A stretch of 52,829 bases of DNA from JBBDYG01 sp040901765 (GCA_040901765.1 JBBDYG010000007.1:1-52829), one strand, 5' to 3'. Positions 1 through 9,135 are shown, numbered from the stretch's first letter. A program made the numbers and translations. Notes: generated by a model from the letters alone, not told the origin.

Positions 1-38
1 CCAGCCCTCACGCTCGTCCCCTAGAAAACGACACTTGT

Positions 39-3000
39 TCAACGGGCTGCTAGGATATGAAACCGTCGCGGTTCGGTGGCCGGCGTATTCGTGTACTCCG
101 CATCCCACCAGGCACGAGCTTCCTCAATTGCAACACGCTCATATTTCTTCTCTAACTCGCATGGTTCAAGCGCTCGTCGCGAGCCTTTCAGAGGGGTCAA
201 ATAGATTTCATTGCGCTCTGTGTCCCAATGCTCGGATGCCGCATAGACCCGGCGGCTCTGAAGATTTCGGAAGAACCCAAGTTTAGCATTGCTCGTAACA
301 GATTCGAAGGAACGTCGCAGAACATCCACCTCCCCTTCCAGATCGTGAAGCATTGTTCTTGCACCGGACGCGGAATCAAGAAAGAGAGTTTCGGGCGCTG
401 CAATTCGCCGCAAGTTGCGGGCGCGAATCTCTTCCACGCCGAAATCGAATGCACTTTGTCGCTTCGCAGCTTCGACGGCTTCTACGTAGCGCTCGTAGAA
501 CAGATCGAAGATGCGGTTTTGCGTCTCTACGTGAAGCACCATGATCCGGTTAAGAAATTGCTCAACGTTGCTCGCATAGTTCTCGCGCACGGCAGTTTTT
601 TCTTTGTTCAGCACTCCCATCCGATCGAGGGTCCGCATGCCGATGCCTTCATTGTTATGTGGACCAGATTGAATCTCTCGGTAGAGCCGTGCCAGTGCCG
701 CCTTGCCATATTCGTCGGTCACATCCTCTGGTCTAAACAAGTCGCTCGAAAGCGAATGCCGCTCCCCTTTCGTAAGTGCGCCCAATGCGGCTAACCGCTT
801 CGAGACCGCATTAACTAAGCGTTTCTGACCAGCCAAATCGAGTAGCACTAGGTGTATCACCGGTGCTGAACTCTGGTTCGACCGATGAACACGACCAAAG
901 GCTTGCATCTGCTGATCGGCCGACCAGGATAATTGGAACGCATAGAATACGCGGCGCTCTTGATTCTTCGCCGCGATGTCCGCATGAACGCTAATCCCAG
1001 TGGAGCCGGCCCCGGAGATAACGGCAATACGCTTGCGGCCTTGCTGAAACAATCTGGTCTCATATTCATTGAGTTCCCGACGCGGAATGCCACTGATCTT
1101 GCGTCGAACGTATTTTCCATTCTCGAAACGATGCACCCGACCGCTGATCTCAGCAACATTGTCGACGCCGAATTGAGCAACGAGCGCATCCAAAGGATTC
1201 TGTGGAAAATCCAAATCAGCTACTTTATCGAGCAGCTCCTGCTGCCGGCGTTGATTCTCGCGATTGATTTCTGGATTGCCGGCGGCATCTTCAACGCGAA
1301 CGCGGACTACATTTCCAGTCACCGGATCCGTCTGCTCCTGATATTGGTAGAGTGGAAACTGCTTCTCGATGAGCTGCACAATCATCTCGCGCGGCGTGGC
1401 GTCAAGCTCTGATAACTCAATTCCTGTAGCTCGTGCATCACGAACTTTACGGTCGGACTGGGCTTCTCCCGTATTGAAAAGACTCAAAACTACTGAACGT
1501 CCTTGGCATAAGTCCTGTTTGATTGCTGGAATCACGTCCGGCAGCGTGTAAGCCATCATCAGTTGCAGGAAGAAGCGCTGCTGTGCCGAGTAGACTTGTG
1601 CATAGCGATTGGCACTCCGACCTTGGCAGGCGTTTTGCTCTGCCGACTCAAACGCAACAATCAATTCCGACCAGAGGTCTGCGATCTGGTCGTACTGTCG
1701 CCGCTCATCAGCCATTAGCCGGTGAAGAAGCGGCTCATACTCAACCGCACTTTTGGGGACGATGCTGCCATCGGGCAATCGAGTTGGACCGTAGCTGATC
1801 GTCCGTGAAAGATATGTGCCGACGCTTTTCAAGTCGCGACAGAGCATCTCCATCGCGGCTACCCCTCCCCGTTCCATCGCGACTAAGAAAGCCTGAAAGT
1901 CGGCAAACGGCGCACCTGCTCCCCAAAGTCCCAGCCGCTCATAAGGGGCCATGTGACGGGATTCAGTCGCCCCCGTGGCGCTGAAGTAGCGGACGCGAGC
2001 TTCTGGAAACATTCTTTGCAGTGCAATGCCCATGTTCCCGCGGAGCGTGCCGTTATCCACGGTGGCCTTGCCTCCGTGTGGTGTCGCGGCGGCATTCTTC
2101 ATTAGATGGGCTTCATCAAACGCGATAACGCCGTCAAAGTTTTCTCCGAGCCAGTCGGTCAACTGCTTGAATCGCGCACGGTCGCCACCAAAATCAGTGC
2201 TGAGCATTGAGTATGTTGTAAACAACACGCCTGAATTGCCGGGGATTGCTTCCTTCGCCTTGAACTTAGCCTGATGCACGATTGCGAGCGGAAGCCCGAC
2301 AGCGTCACGGTCACGCTCAGCGTCGGCGCAGAGTTGATGGGAGGCTGATATATGGACGTGCTTTCCTCGGCCGTGTTCAAGCTCGTTGTAGATGAACGCA
2401 TAGATTTCACGCCCTTTGCCGATTCCCGTACCGTCTCCATTCCAATGCCCCTTGCGCGAGCCATCGTGCAAAACCGCACTTGTTGCTTGACCAGCATAGA
2501 TCACATCTTCGAGCTGCAAATTTGAGACTCTGCCTTCTGCAATAACGTCTCCCGGCAAACGATGGCGGTAAGTCACATCGGGCGGCTCGACACAAGCCAT
2601 CGCGGTTGATTCAACCACATTGGCGGGATGTATGTGTGCGCCACGCACCATCGCCTTCTGCACGCGATACGCCGCAAAGACCGTCCCTTCTTCGATGTCA
2701 ACCATCTGGGGTAGCACGGCGGTTTCAAGTTCGCCTACAGCAGCCCCATGTGATCGAGTGTGTTGAGTAATAGACAGGCTGCCCAATTCCGCATCGCTTC
2801 CGGCCCCAATGGAATCGCCAGCTCCTCCCGGTCCAGCACTCGCATCACCGTCTGAACCAGTTCCTGTTGTCCCTCCAATGCAAGTTGGTTCCAGTTGTGC
2901 CACTGCTCCGTTGTCACCGGCGTCTCTTGTGGTGCTGAGATTCCCCCCGCTCCATCCTCCAAGAGACAGCTGACTAGCTCCACGATCGGATTCGCTCCCG

Positions 3001-4142
3001 GTGTCACCTCCTGAAGGTACACTTGCCGCAGCGTCTCTTCCGCTTGCCGATTTATCTTGTTTGCAAATTCGCCCATAAACGTCCTCCTTTGATAAATCTT
3101 GAAGTGCGTTATACGCTTCGCGAATAGAAAACTTGCTCGCCGTTATGATGGCCGATCTGTCTGCCGTCGGCCCATCGTTATCGATCACGATGATTTGGTT
3201 ATCGAAGGTTGTGCCAAATTTCGCGTACTCACGTCCGTCGATACCGACGTTTGCCCGAATGCGATAGCGCTCGCCAATTGCGGCCCACCAACCGCGAAAC
3301 GCAGGCCGCTCAATCGCCATGCCGCAACCAACGATAGCTACTAAGCGGCCACCAGGCTTTAGCCTCAGAAGGGCCTGCTCAATGTGGCGAGCTCCGAACG
3401 CTGTGCGGTGCCCATTCACACGACCGCCGGTCGCAGAAAACGGCGGATTCATAACGATGGCGTCGTAGTTCTTTCCGAACGGTAAGAGATTGTCCAAACG
3501 CTCGGCATTGAGTGCCGTCGGCGCGAAGCCCTGAAGCGATAGGAGATGGTTTCGCCGCGGATCGATTTCGTTGGTGTCTACCTTGGCGCCCATAAGACGG
3601 GCAAGGACTGCGATGTTGCCCGTCCCGGCGCTCGGTTCAAGGACAATCATCCCGGCAGACAGTGCCGCCGTCTTTACGACCAAAAGTGCTTGCGCCGGCG
3701 GCGTGCTGAACTGTTGAAACTCAACTTGGGCCTGATCGCGCCTGGACTGAAGGGGAAGCCGCTCTTGTTCGGAGATAAGTTGCTTGATTGCGACAGGGGT
3801 ATTAACTAAATCCACCCCAGTTCGGTTTAGGTAGATATTGAATCCGGCTTCGGCCGAGTCATATATATCGCGGGCATGTCCCGCTGAGCTTCCGAAAATC
3901 TCGCGGGCCAATTCCCAGACTGAAGCATTATCAAACTTGGCCGTGCGATCGGTCTCAAGAAGTGCTGCGAAACGGTGAGCAAAGCGCGATTCGGGCGTTT
4001 CGCTTACGGAAGGGACTTCACCGTTTTGGGGCGCAGAAAGTCGATCAAAATCGAATTGGAGTTGTGCTTCCGACACCTCAGCGGCCCGCCCAGCCCGCGG
4101 CCGATGTTGGGGGAAGACCGTTGAAGTACCACGATGTTTCAC
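39..4142 (-). CDS. Strawberry-notch-like helicase fused to an N-terminal DNA methyltransferase domain
   Basis: A 1367-residue two-part protein. Around residues 165-235 it has an adenine-methyltransferase-like core, with the SAM-binding motif PSAGTG and the catalytic-type motif MNPPFS. A low-complexity Gly/Ser/Asp linker follows at about 370-460. The second half is a strawberry-notch (SNO) type superfamily 2 ATPase: Walker A-like GDGTGIGKG near 570, FDEAH near 675, and the motif VI-like FGRVHRSNQ near 1085. Such fusions are known from conjugative plasmids and islands, where they are thought to modify or remodel incoming element DNA; that role is inferred here. The start is GTG at 4142, preceded by a strong GAAGGAGG ribosome site. 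It is the last gene of a three-gene minus-strand operon, 18 nt after the membrane-protein gene. The call is firm for domain content and open for biological role. Confidence 0.85.
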   Translation of the reverse strand: MKHRGTSTVFPQHRPRAGRAAEVSEAQLQFDFDRLSAPQNGEVPSVSETPESRFAHRFAALLETDRTAKFDNASVWELAREIFGSSAGHARDIYDSAEAGFNIYLNRTGVDLVNTPVAIKQLISEQERLPLQSRRDQAQVEFQQFSTPPAQALLVVKTAALSAGMIVLEPSAGTGNIAVLARLMGAKVDTNEIDPRRNHLLSLQGFAPTALNAERLDNLLPFGKNYDAIVMNPPFSATGGRVNGHRTAFGARHIEQALLRLKPGGRLVAIVGCGMAIERPAFRGWWAAIGERYRIRANVGIDGREYAKFGTTFDNQIIVIDNDGPTADRSAIITASKFSIREAYNALQDLSKEDVYGRICKQDKSASGRDAAASVPSGGDTGSESDRGASQLSLGGWSGGNLSTTRDAGDNGAVAQLEPTCIGGTTGTGSDGDASAGPGGAGDSIGAGSDAELGSLSITQHTRSHGAAVGELETAVLPQMVDIEEGTVFAAYRVQKAMVRGAHIHPANVVESTAMACVEPPDVTYRHRLPGDVIAEGRVSNLQLEDVIYAGQATSAVLHDGSRKGHWNGDGTGIGKGREIYAFIYNELEHGRGKHVHISASHQLCADAERDRDAVGLPLAIVHQAKFKAKEAIPGNSGVLFTTYSMLSTDFGGDRARFKQLTDWLGENFDGVIAFDEAHLMKNAAATPHGGKATVDNGTLRGNMGIALQRMFPEARVRYFSATGATESRHMAPYERLGLWGAGAPFADFQAFLVAMERGGVAAMEMLCRDLKSVGTYLSRTISYGPTRLPDGSIVPKSAVEYEPLLHRLMADERRQYDQIADLWSELIVAFESAEQNACQGRSANRYAQVYSAQQRFFLQLMMAYTLPDVIPAIKQDLCQGRSVVLSLFNTGEAQSDRKVRDARATGIELSELDATPREMIVQLIEKQFPLYQYQEQTDPVTGNVVRVRVEDAAGNPEINRENQRRQQELLDKVADLDFPQNPLDALVAQFGVDNVAEISGRVHRFENGKYVRRKISGIPRRELNEYETRLFQQGRKRIAVISGAGSTGISVHADIAAKNQERRVFYAFQLSWSADQQMQAFGRVHRSNQSSAPVIHLVLLDLAGQKRLVNAVSKRLAALGALTKGERHSLSSDLFRPEDVTDEYGKAALARLYREIQSGPHNNEGIGMRTLDRMGVLNKEKTAVRENYASNVEQFLNRIMVLHVETQNRIFDLFYERYVEAVEAAKRQSAFDFGVEEIRARNLRRIAAPETLFLDSASGARTMLHDLEGEVDVLRRSFESVTSNAKLGFFRNLQSRRVYAASEHWDTERNEIYLTPLKGSRRALEPCELEKKYERVAIEEARAWWDAEYTNTPATEPRRFHILAAR

Positions 4143-4160
4143 ATCTTTAAGCCTCCTTCG

Positions 4161-4748
4161 CTATGACGTTTCAGGAGCCAGCACCTTGGCTCCAAGCTTC
4201 CGATTCTCTTTCCTTCGACAGTCAGGCCGCTCATCAAGCGTACCCAGCAGCAACGAGGCGCTTGAGTAATACCTCGCGAGCGTCTCTCGCGCACTTAAGA
4301 GGAGCATCAGCTCTAAGGACGCAAATAGAACTCCAAACCAGCGAGGTCCATCCCAAGGCGCGGTTAGTAATTGAATGGTGATCGAGAAGGCAACCGCTAA
4401 AAACATATGCGAGTAGAACTGATAGTATCGCCAGTGGCTCTCGACCAATTGGTTAAACGCCCAAAACTTTGCCTGGAAGTTAGAGAAGTCGAGTTCCGGT
4501 GGCCGTATTCCGGTTCGATGATGGAACACGTCTAACGTGACAGATCGCACCGCGTTCAGCGTCAAGCCGCCAGCCAATGATGCAAGGGTCACATACAGGA
4601 ATCCGGCAACGGACGGCGACGCTCCATCTGTCGCTGTAAGCCACATCTTCACGGTGCTGGAATGGTCGCTCACTCCCCAGAGGAGAACGATCCCGGGAAC
4701 CACGTAGGCAATGAGTGGACCTAAGTTTTTCTGTGAGACTTCCTTCAT
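4161..4748 (-). CDS. Hypothetical four-helix membrane protein
   Basis: A 195-residue protein I do not recognise. Four hydrophobic segments are visible, at about residues 11-28, 45-66, 113-130 and 136-152. A central stretch between helices 2 and 3 is rich in aromatics (FWAFNQLVESHWRYYQFY), and the C-terminal tail is basic. Its ATG overlaps the stop of the upstream 275-residue gene (ATGA at 4745-4748), indicating translational coupling, and a GGAGAGAAG ribosome site precedes it. The strawberry-notch gene follows after 18 nt. Because the transcript appears to begin with the large structured RNA at 5600-7080, a membrane partner or anchor for that RNA is conceivable, by analogy with the OLE RNA and its membrane protein OapA. 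That is inference from position only. Confidence 0.75.
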   Translation of the reverse strand: MKEVSQKNLGPLIAYVVPGIVLLWGVSDHSSTVKMWLTATDGASPSVAGFLYVTLASLAGGLTLNAVRSVTLDVFHHRTGIRPPELDFSNFQAKFWAFNQLVESHWRYYQFYSHMFLAVAFSITIQLLTAPWDGPRWFGVLFASLELMLLLSARETLARYYSSASLLLGTLDERPDCRRKENRKLGAKVLAPETS

Positions 4749-5572
4749 CGCTTCTCTCCTTCTCTAATAATTGCACTTGGTGATCCCACCTCCGTCGTGG
4801 CTCGCGGCGTGGTATCCAGTTGCTCGAATGGTTTTACGATACGGCGCCGGTATCGAAAGCCCTTCGCGGATACGCGCTCTAAGCCAGCGCTCCTTCGTGC
4901 CTTATTCACTAAGCGAAGAATGTTGAGGAATTGCTGCCTTACCGGAGCGTATGGCACGTACGGCAAGGCATGGAATTGCAAAAAGAGCATCATCGCTGAT
5001 TGTCGCGTCGCTAAGTCAACGAAGTACGCCTTGAGCGTCAGATAACGTTCACGTGCGACTCGAACACAGACTCGCCACTTGCGGGCCGATTCTGACTGGA
5101 CGCCAGTTCTCCGCTGAAGTGAGTCCTGCTTTACGCTAATTGAGTAATCATCGAACTTGATGGGGATCCGCCTCACGTCGCGGATTCGTGACTTTTCCTC
5201 CTCGAAGAAGACGTGCTCTCCGTGAGTTGCCAGCATCAAAAAGAAGCAGTGAAACCTTAGGTAGTGAACGTTCGCGAAGCCCCCTTTCTTTCGTCTCGCT
5301 CGTGATTGGCGAGAAATTGCGATGCCGTATTTGGCTAGGAGCTTTTGATCTACGCGGCGCGGGTCCTTTCCAGCGGGAATGGAGCCCGTCACATAGAAAA
5401 AATATCCGTGCGTCAGGTAGTTACACGCAAGTTGCTGAATAAAGCCCTCTTTTGTTGTTGCCTCGCAGCGATATTCCATGCCCTCATATCCGAAAATCTC
5501 GTAGAGGTGCTTCAGGCAGGCTCTGCCGCACGAACGGTGCGGGTGTGTGTGGAGCACTCGATAGGGCGGCAA
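4745..5572 (-). CDS. Hypothetical basic protein downstream of the large structured RNA
   Basis: A 275-residue Arg/Lys-rich protein of unknown function. It contains an N-terminal HTHPHRSCGRACLKHL segment, an RARRKKGGFANVHYLRFHCFF segment near residue 95, and a C-terminal half with predicted helices and the run YRRRIVKPFEQ. No signal peptide or membrane helix is seen. The start chosen is TTG at 5572, because an AGAAGGGGG ribosome site lies five nt upstream and the reading frame matches well from there. The gene lies just downstream of the structured RNA on the same strand and is translationally coupled to the membrane-protein gene. Its basic character would suit nucleic-acid binding; a role as protein partner of the RNA is a hypothesis, not a homology-based call. 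Confidence 0.8.
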   Translation of the reverse strand: MPPYRVLHTHPHRSCGRACLKHLYEIFGYEGMEYRCEATTKEGFIQQLACNYLTHGYFFYVTGSIPAGKDPRRVDQKLLAKYGIAISRQSRARRKKGGFANVHYLRFHCFFLMLATHGEHVFFEEEKSRIRDVRRIPIKFDDYSISVKQDSLQRRTGVQSESARKWRVCVRVARERYLTLKAYFVDLATRQSAMMLFLQFHALPYVPYAPVRQQFLNILRLVNKARRSAGLERVSAKGFRYRRRIVKPFEQLDTTPRATTEVGSPSAIIREGEKR

Positions 5573-5599
5573 GACTGCCCCCTTCTCTGCGAGGCAACG

Positions 5600-7080
5600 T
5601 CAGGCTTCACAATTCTCTAACCGATGGTGGGGCTGATTTTTCGGCCAGCCCCGCGCCGCGGATAAACCTTATGCTCGCCATAAAGCTATCGGAGGGAAGC
5701 CAGTTCGCCTCGTGCGACTACTGGCGCCCAGTCGGTTGCCTCAGAAAAGCGAGGCAAAGAACCACATTAAAAACCTCGAACCTTCGTTAGCAAACCTCCT
5801 TGCGGACTTGCCTTCCTTGGCGTCGTGCGAACTGTATTCCTACAGTTGCACGTCGCCAAATTTATAGGCGTACCGCTCCAAAAACCTAAAAGAGCGAACT
5901 GACATGTTCTTTCGAACACGTCGACAACCATCAATTCGACTGAATCAAAAGACCTGTCCGCCAGGACATGTCTCCTGAAACCGCTTCAAGTCCAACCAAG
6001 GAAACCGGCGGCCCCTGAGGACTCCTTCAAACAGCGAAGGAGTCCCCGGCCACCTTCGATCTTCCAACCGGCTACTAATGCCGGTCGGCCCTTTCGTCGT
6101 GGCATTGTGTCCGGCACCACCCGTTGACACGCCAGCGGGGCGCGACTGCCTTGCCGCGCGCACCGTCCGAATTCCGTCGAATGAAAGTTCATTCGATGAA
6201 GCATCGGCTTTCTACTTGGGCCACACTCCCAGACTCCAGCGTTTGAAACACTTGGCTGACAATGGCCAAGCACCGGGTAACCAACCCGGCAGCTAGAGTC
6301 CTTCCTGCGTTAGTCATGCTCTTTGTTCTCTGAGTCACGTGGCTATCGGGTGTTACCCCGAAGTCCGTTGGTCCTATGTCCGGGCTCCCGCCGCGGCATA
6401 GTTTCCGAACCTGGCGCAAATCGCCAGGTTCGATTTCAGGGGGCAGAACACAGAAGCTCCTCCCTTACTCATGGACCAAGGCATTTCGCCGCCGCTAAAA
6501 GCCACGAGGGCGTTTAAGCGACATTCTCGGCAACGTCTCTCAGAGCACTTACCGGCAAGCCCTCGGGGGCCTTTCGTAGTTGAGCTATTCGCGTTCAGGT
6601 TTTTCGCCTGATACCCGGACGAGTCATCGTCCGACAGCCGTTGTCACCAACGGACTGGCTCCCTACGCCGGCTGCACGTTGAACGAACTCTTTCGAGTCA
6701 CGAACCCCGTGGGCGGATTACTGACCAAAATGGCCATTCACCGCTTTGAGCCATGACGGCTCCGATCCCAATGGACCGAAGTTCTTCCGCATCGCCCTCG
6801 TTCCAGAAGCAAATCACCGCTATTGGATAGAACGTCAGGATTACTTCACTCCTAAACAAAGGGAGTGAGATTACTCTGACGAGCCTCCATCGAACCGGAC
6901 AAGCCTATCTCTAGGCATCCGGCTCTACCGGCGAAGCGCATTAGCGGTTGGTTAGACCGCACCCTTAGGCTGGTTGGTAGCCAGCTTTACCGGGGGCGCT
7001 TCCCTGTTGGAAGATCGACATCAAAGCGTTTTAAGAGCCTGATGATGCGCAGGACCTATCCGCATCCTGCTATTGAACGT
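5600..7080 (-). ncRNA. Giant structured non-coding RNA (unassigned; possible permuted group II ribozyme)
   Basis: About 1.5 kb with no convincing reading frame but an unbroken series of strong hairpins. Clear stems (plus-strand coordinates) include 5819-5857, 5901-5922, a 10-bp stem in 6017-6043, an 11-bp stem around 6407-6432, 6635-6657, 6617-6634, and a three-way junction about 6229-6300 closed by a GACUC/GAGUC stem. Strand is set by loop sequence: on the minus strand the loops are GGAA (5837-5840), GAAA (5910-5913), GUGA (6644-6647), GAAA (6691-6694) and GAGA (6908-6911), all GNRA tetraloops; the plus-strand complements are not. AGUA/GAA internal loops resembling loop E motifs also occur. 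The 3' end is set at about 5600, after a 7-bp GGGGCUG/CAGCCCC stem and before the TTG of the next gene; the 5' end is a guess. It is larger than typical GOLLD, ROOL or OLE RNAs. Confidence 0.8.
6892..6925 (-). ncRNA. Group II intron domain V-like hairpin
   Basis: On the minus strand these 34 nt form an 8-bp lower helix GAGCCGGA/UCCGGUUC with the G-U wobble expected next to the catalytic AGC triad. An asymmetric bulge (UUG) is followed by an upper helix GCCUA/UAGGC capped by a GAGA tetraloop. Overall length, the AGC triad, the bulge on the 3' strand and the GNRA loop all match the group II intron domain V consensus (established knowledge). One departure is a U-U apposition at the base of the upper helix. 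A longer hairpin that could be domain VI follows immediately (6826-6891, GAUGGA/UCUAUC closing stem). Only about 150 nt of RNA lie upstream, too little for domains I-IV in the usual order. Confidence 0.55.
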
Positions 7081-7106
7081 TATGGAGATTTTAGAGTGAA
7101 GGAATC

Positions 7107-7622
7107 ATGCGCTTAGCGCACAACTTAACTGTAGCAGCGCATAACGAGAGTATGGCGAAGTCTTCACGACGGCGTCGCCGTCATAAATTGCCACTTTCCC
7201 GCGAGCCGCTCCCGTACCAGCCTCGCGGCACGTTGCTCAGCCGCGGCGAAGGCGCCTTTTTCCGTGCCCTACGAGTTGCCTTGCGCGGTGAGTATCTGAT
7301 TGCCTTCAAGGTCAGGCTGGCCGATCTGATCACCTGCCGAGACACTGCGTGGGATGCCGGCTTCGGGCACTTGATTGCCCGACAGCACCTCGACTTTGTG
7401 CTGTGCGATTGGAAGACCACGGAGATTCTCGTTGCGGTCGAGCTGGACGATCGATCGCACAAGCTGGCTCGCCGCCGCCGCCGAGATAGTTTCGTCAATG
7501 ACGCCTTGGCGGCCGCCGGGATTCCGTTGGTGCGATTTCAGGCAGCGTTCCACTATGACGCGGCAGTTGTGGCGGCCGCTCTGGTTGCGGCCATGCCATC
7601 TCACTTGCACAAAGCGAGTTGA
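7107..7622 (+). CDS. DUF2726-type putative nuclease
   Basis: A 171-residue protein with a very basic N terminus (SSRRRRRH near residue 20) and a C-terminal DUF2726-like fold. It shows HLDFVLCDW, the VAVELDDRSH motif and a final AAGIPLVRFQAA segment. DUF2726 proteins are thought to be restriction-endonuclease-like, with the Asp and Glu of the DFV and ELDD motifs as candidate acidic residues. ATG 7107 is the outermost start, but ATG 7152 (MAKSSRRRRRH) is equally plausible since neither has a well-spaced ribosome site. The start overlaps an 11-bp palindrome, GCGCTTAGCGC. It is divergent from the structured RNA and convergent with repA (one base between stops). A decayed relative lies at 24001-24489. 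Confidence 0.7.
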   Translation: MRLAHNLTVAAHNESMAKSSRRRRRHKLPLSREPLPYQPRGTLLSRGEGAFFRALRVALRGEYLIAFKVRLADLITCRDTAWDAGFGHLIARQHLDFVLCDWKTTEILVAVELDDRSHKLARRRRRDSFVNDALAAAGIPLVRFQAAFHYDAAVVAAALVAAMPSHLHKAS

Positions 7623-7623
7623 C

Positions 7624-9135
7624 CTATTGGCCGCTCGATGTCTTGGCTGCCTTTGGAACTTGGTCTATTTGTCTGAGCAACCGCAACACTTCCCGTTCCA
7701 AAAGCATGCGACGATAAATCCCATGGGCAGCGCCGCCCGCTTCTTTCGAGCGATGGTAGCCATCTACGACAACTGCATCGGCATGTTCTAAAGCGCTGGC
7801 CTCAAAGTGCTCCAATTCGTCGGGAGACAAAGCACGCAGATAAGTCTCGATGTTTGGCTCATCCGTTGGCGCGGCGGACGGACGCGCAGTCGGCGCGACT
7901 ACACATGCTTCCTTGGGCCGCATCGCGGCTGGTTTACAGGAAGCGAGATTTTGTTGGATGGCTTCGCTTCGAGCGGCCGAAGTTCGACGCGGAATTTTTT
8001 GTGCTTTCAGATAGTCCTTCGGTAGCGGATAGCCGTGGCGGATGGCCGCGACCAAAAACCCGGGAGGATTGGTCGAGATGCGTTTATCCTGCCGTGCCAC
8101 CAACCAATCGAAGAATGCGACCTTTTCGGCGATGCACTCCGCTGAGAATCCGCTCACTAGGTCGTCTGCGGTGGCGACCTCGATGCCCCGTTTCACCAGC
8201 GCCGCGGCCAAATCGGATGGCTTTTCTGACGATCGATCATCCGACAATTTAGGCCGGTCGGATTTCTTGCAGATGGCAATCTTCCACTGCTTCGGCTTCC
8301 CCTTGCGGTACTCGACCGGCTCAATGAATCCCACAGTTTCCAGCTCACCCAGTGCCGGCCGCAGCCGTTCTTTGAGCTGCCCCGTATCGTAGCTGCGGCT
8401 AAATCCAAGCTTTTCGCAAGCAAAAACCCGCAGATCGAATTCCCACGCCGGCTGATGATGAAAACGTTTGTCGAGAAAACGGTACGCTCGCTTGGCGGCC
8501 GCTCGTTCCAGACTGCGATAAAGATTAAAGTCCAGTGGCTTCAAATAGCCCGCCTGAAACGATTCAAACAGAATTCGGTTCCAAAGGAAACGCGAGCGAC
8601 TATTGCGATCGTCGGCGTTCTTGCGCCGCCGGCTGTCGGTAATCCGAAAATAGTCGATCACACCAATGGCCTCCGTATCCGTCCAGACCCCCTGCTTATT
8701 GTCGCGCCAGGCGTTCCAGTAATGAATCGAAACGCCCTTCCAACGGTGCAACGACTCTTCCACACGGTCATAGGCCCAGCCCCGATTCTGCCAGCCCAAT
8801 AGCTCAATCACTTGATGCTTCGTGAACCAGACCTCGGGGTTTGTGAAACCGTTGGCCAGCTTGGTGAGCTGCACCAATGCTAAGAGAACCTGTTCATCCT
8901 TGGCGGTCGGCAAGCCGAACTTATCGCTGCCAGTAATCGAGACGCGGCGTGTAATGACCTGGCCAGTTTTCCAGTCGGTCATTGTGTCCTGAAATTCAAT
9001 CGTCTTTTGCCCCGGTTCAGCGCGGTCGCTCAACAAGGCGATGGGGAACTCGGCCAGATTGTTTTCATCCTTGCCATCTCGAAACTCGGACAGCCCGTGA
9101 TGGCTGTTGGGTTTCGCGTTCGCCTTCTTCTTCAT
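7624..9135 (-). CDS. repA: RepA-like plasmid replication initiator
   Basis: A 503-residue protein resembling plasmid replication initiator protein A. Residues about 30-290 include the segment IEFQDTMTDWKTG, a winged-helix-like region (VWFTKHQVIELLGW) and a second one ending in LETVGFIEPVEYRKGKPKQW. The C-terminal part is an Ala/Pro-rich linker plus a helical tail. Such proteins bind iterons and recruit the host helicase to start replication. The ATG at 9135 is preceded by AAAGGGGG, and a 9-bp palindrome lies 16 nt upstream (9151-9179). Six iterons lie at 9249-9411, just beyond its promoter region, and parA is transcribed away from it. This is the classical rep-ori-par layout and implies the element is, or was, able to replicate as a plasmid. 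Confidence 0.8.
   Translation of the reverse strand: MKKKANAKPNSHHGLSEFRDGKDENNLAEFPIALLSDRAEPGQKTIEFQDTMTDWKTGQVITRRVSITGSDKFGLPTAKDEQVLLALVQLTKLANGFTNPEVWFTKHQVIELLGWQNRGWAYDRVEESLHRWKGVSIHYWNAWRDNKQGVWTDTEAIGVIDYFRITDSRRRKNADDRNSRSRFLWNRILFESFQAGYLKPLDFNLYRSLERAAAKRAYRFLDKRFHHQPAWEFDLRVFACEKLGFSRSYDTGQLKERLRPALGELETVGFIEPVEYRKGKPKQWKIAICKKSDRPKLSDDRSSEKPSDLAAALVKRGIEVATADDLVSGFSAECIAEKVAFFDWLVARQDKRISTNPPGFLVAAIRHGYPLPKDYLKAQKIPRRTSAARSEAIQQNLASCKPAAMRPKEACVVAPTARPSAAPTDEPNIETYLRALSPDELEHFEASALEHADAVVVDGYHRSKEAGGAAHGIYRRMLLEREVLRLLRQIDQVPKAAKTSSGQ

Noticed and set aside
5628..5652. Terminator at the end of the structured RNA
   Set aside because: The GGGGCUG/CAGCCCC stem is strong but no T-run follows on either strand, so the RNA probably continues into the downstream operon or is processed.
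5945..6517. Short open frames inside the structured RNA region
   Set aside because: They cross strong hairpins, overlap on both strands and have no protein-like pattern or ribosome sites.
6892..7100. Ordinary group II intron ending at the domain V-like hairpin
   Set aside because: Only ~150-200 nt lie upstream before a divergent gene, too short for domains I-IV, and no intron-encoded reverse transcriptase is present.
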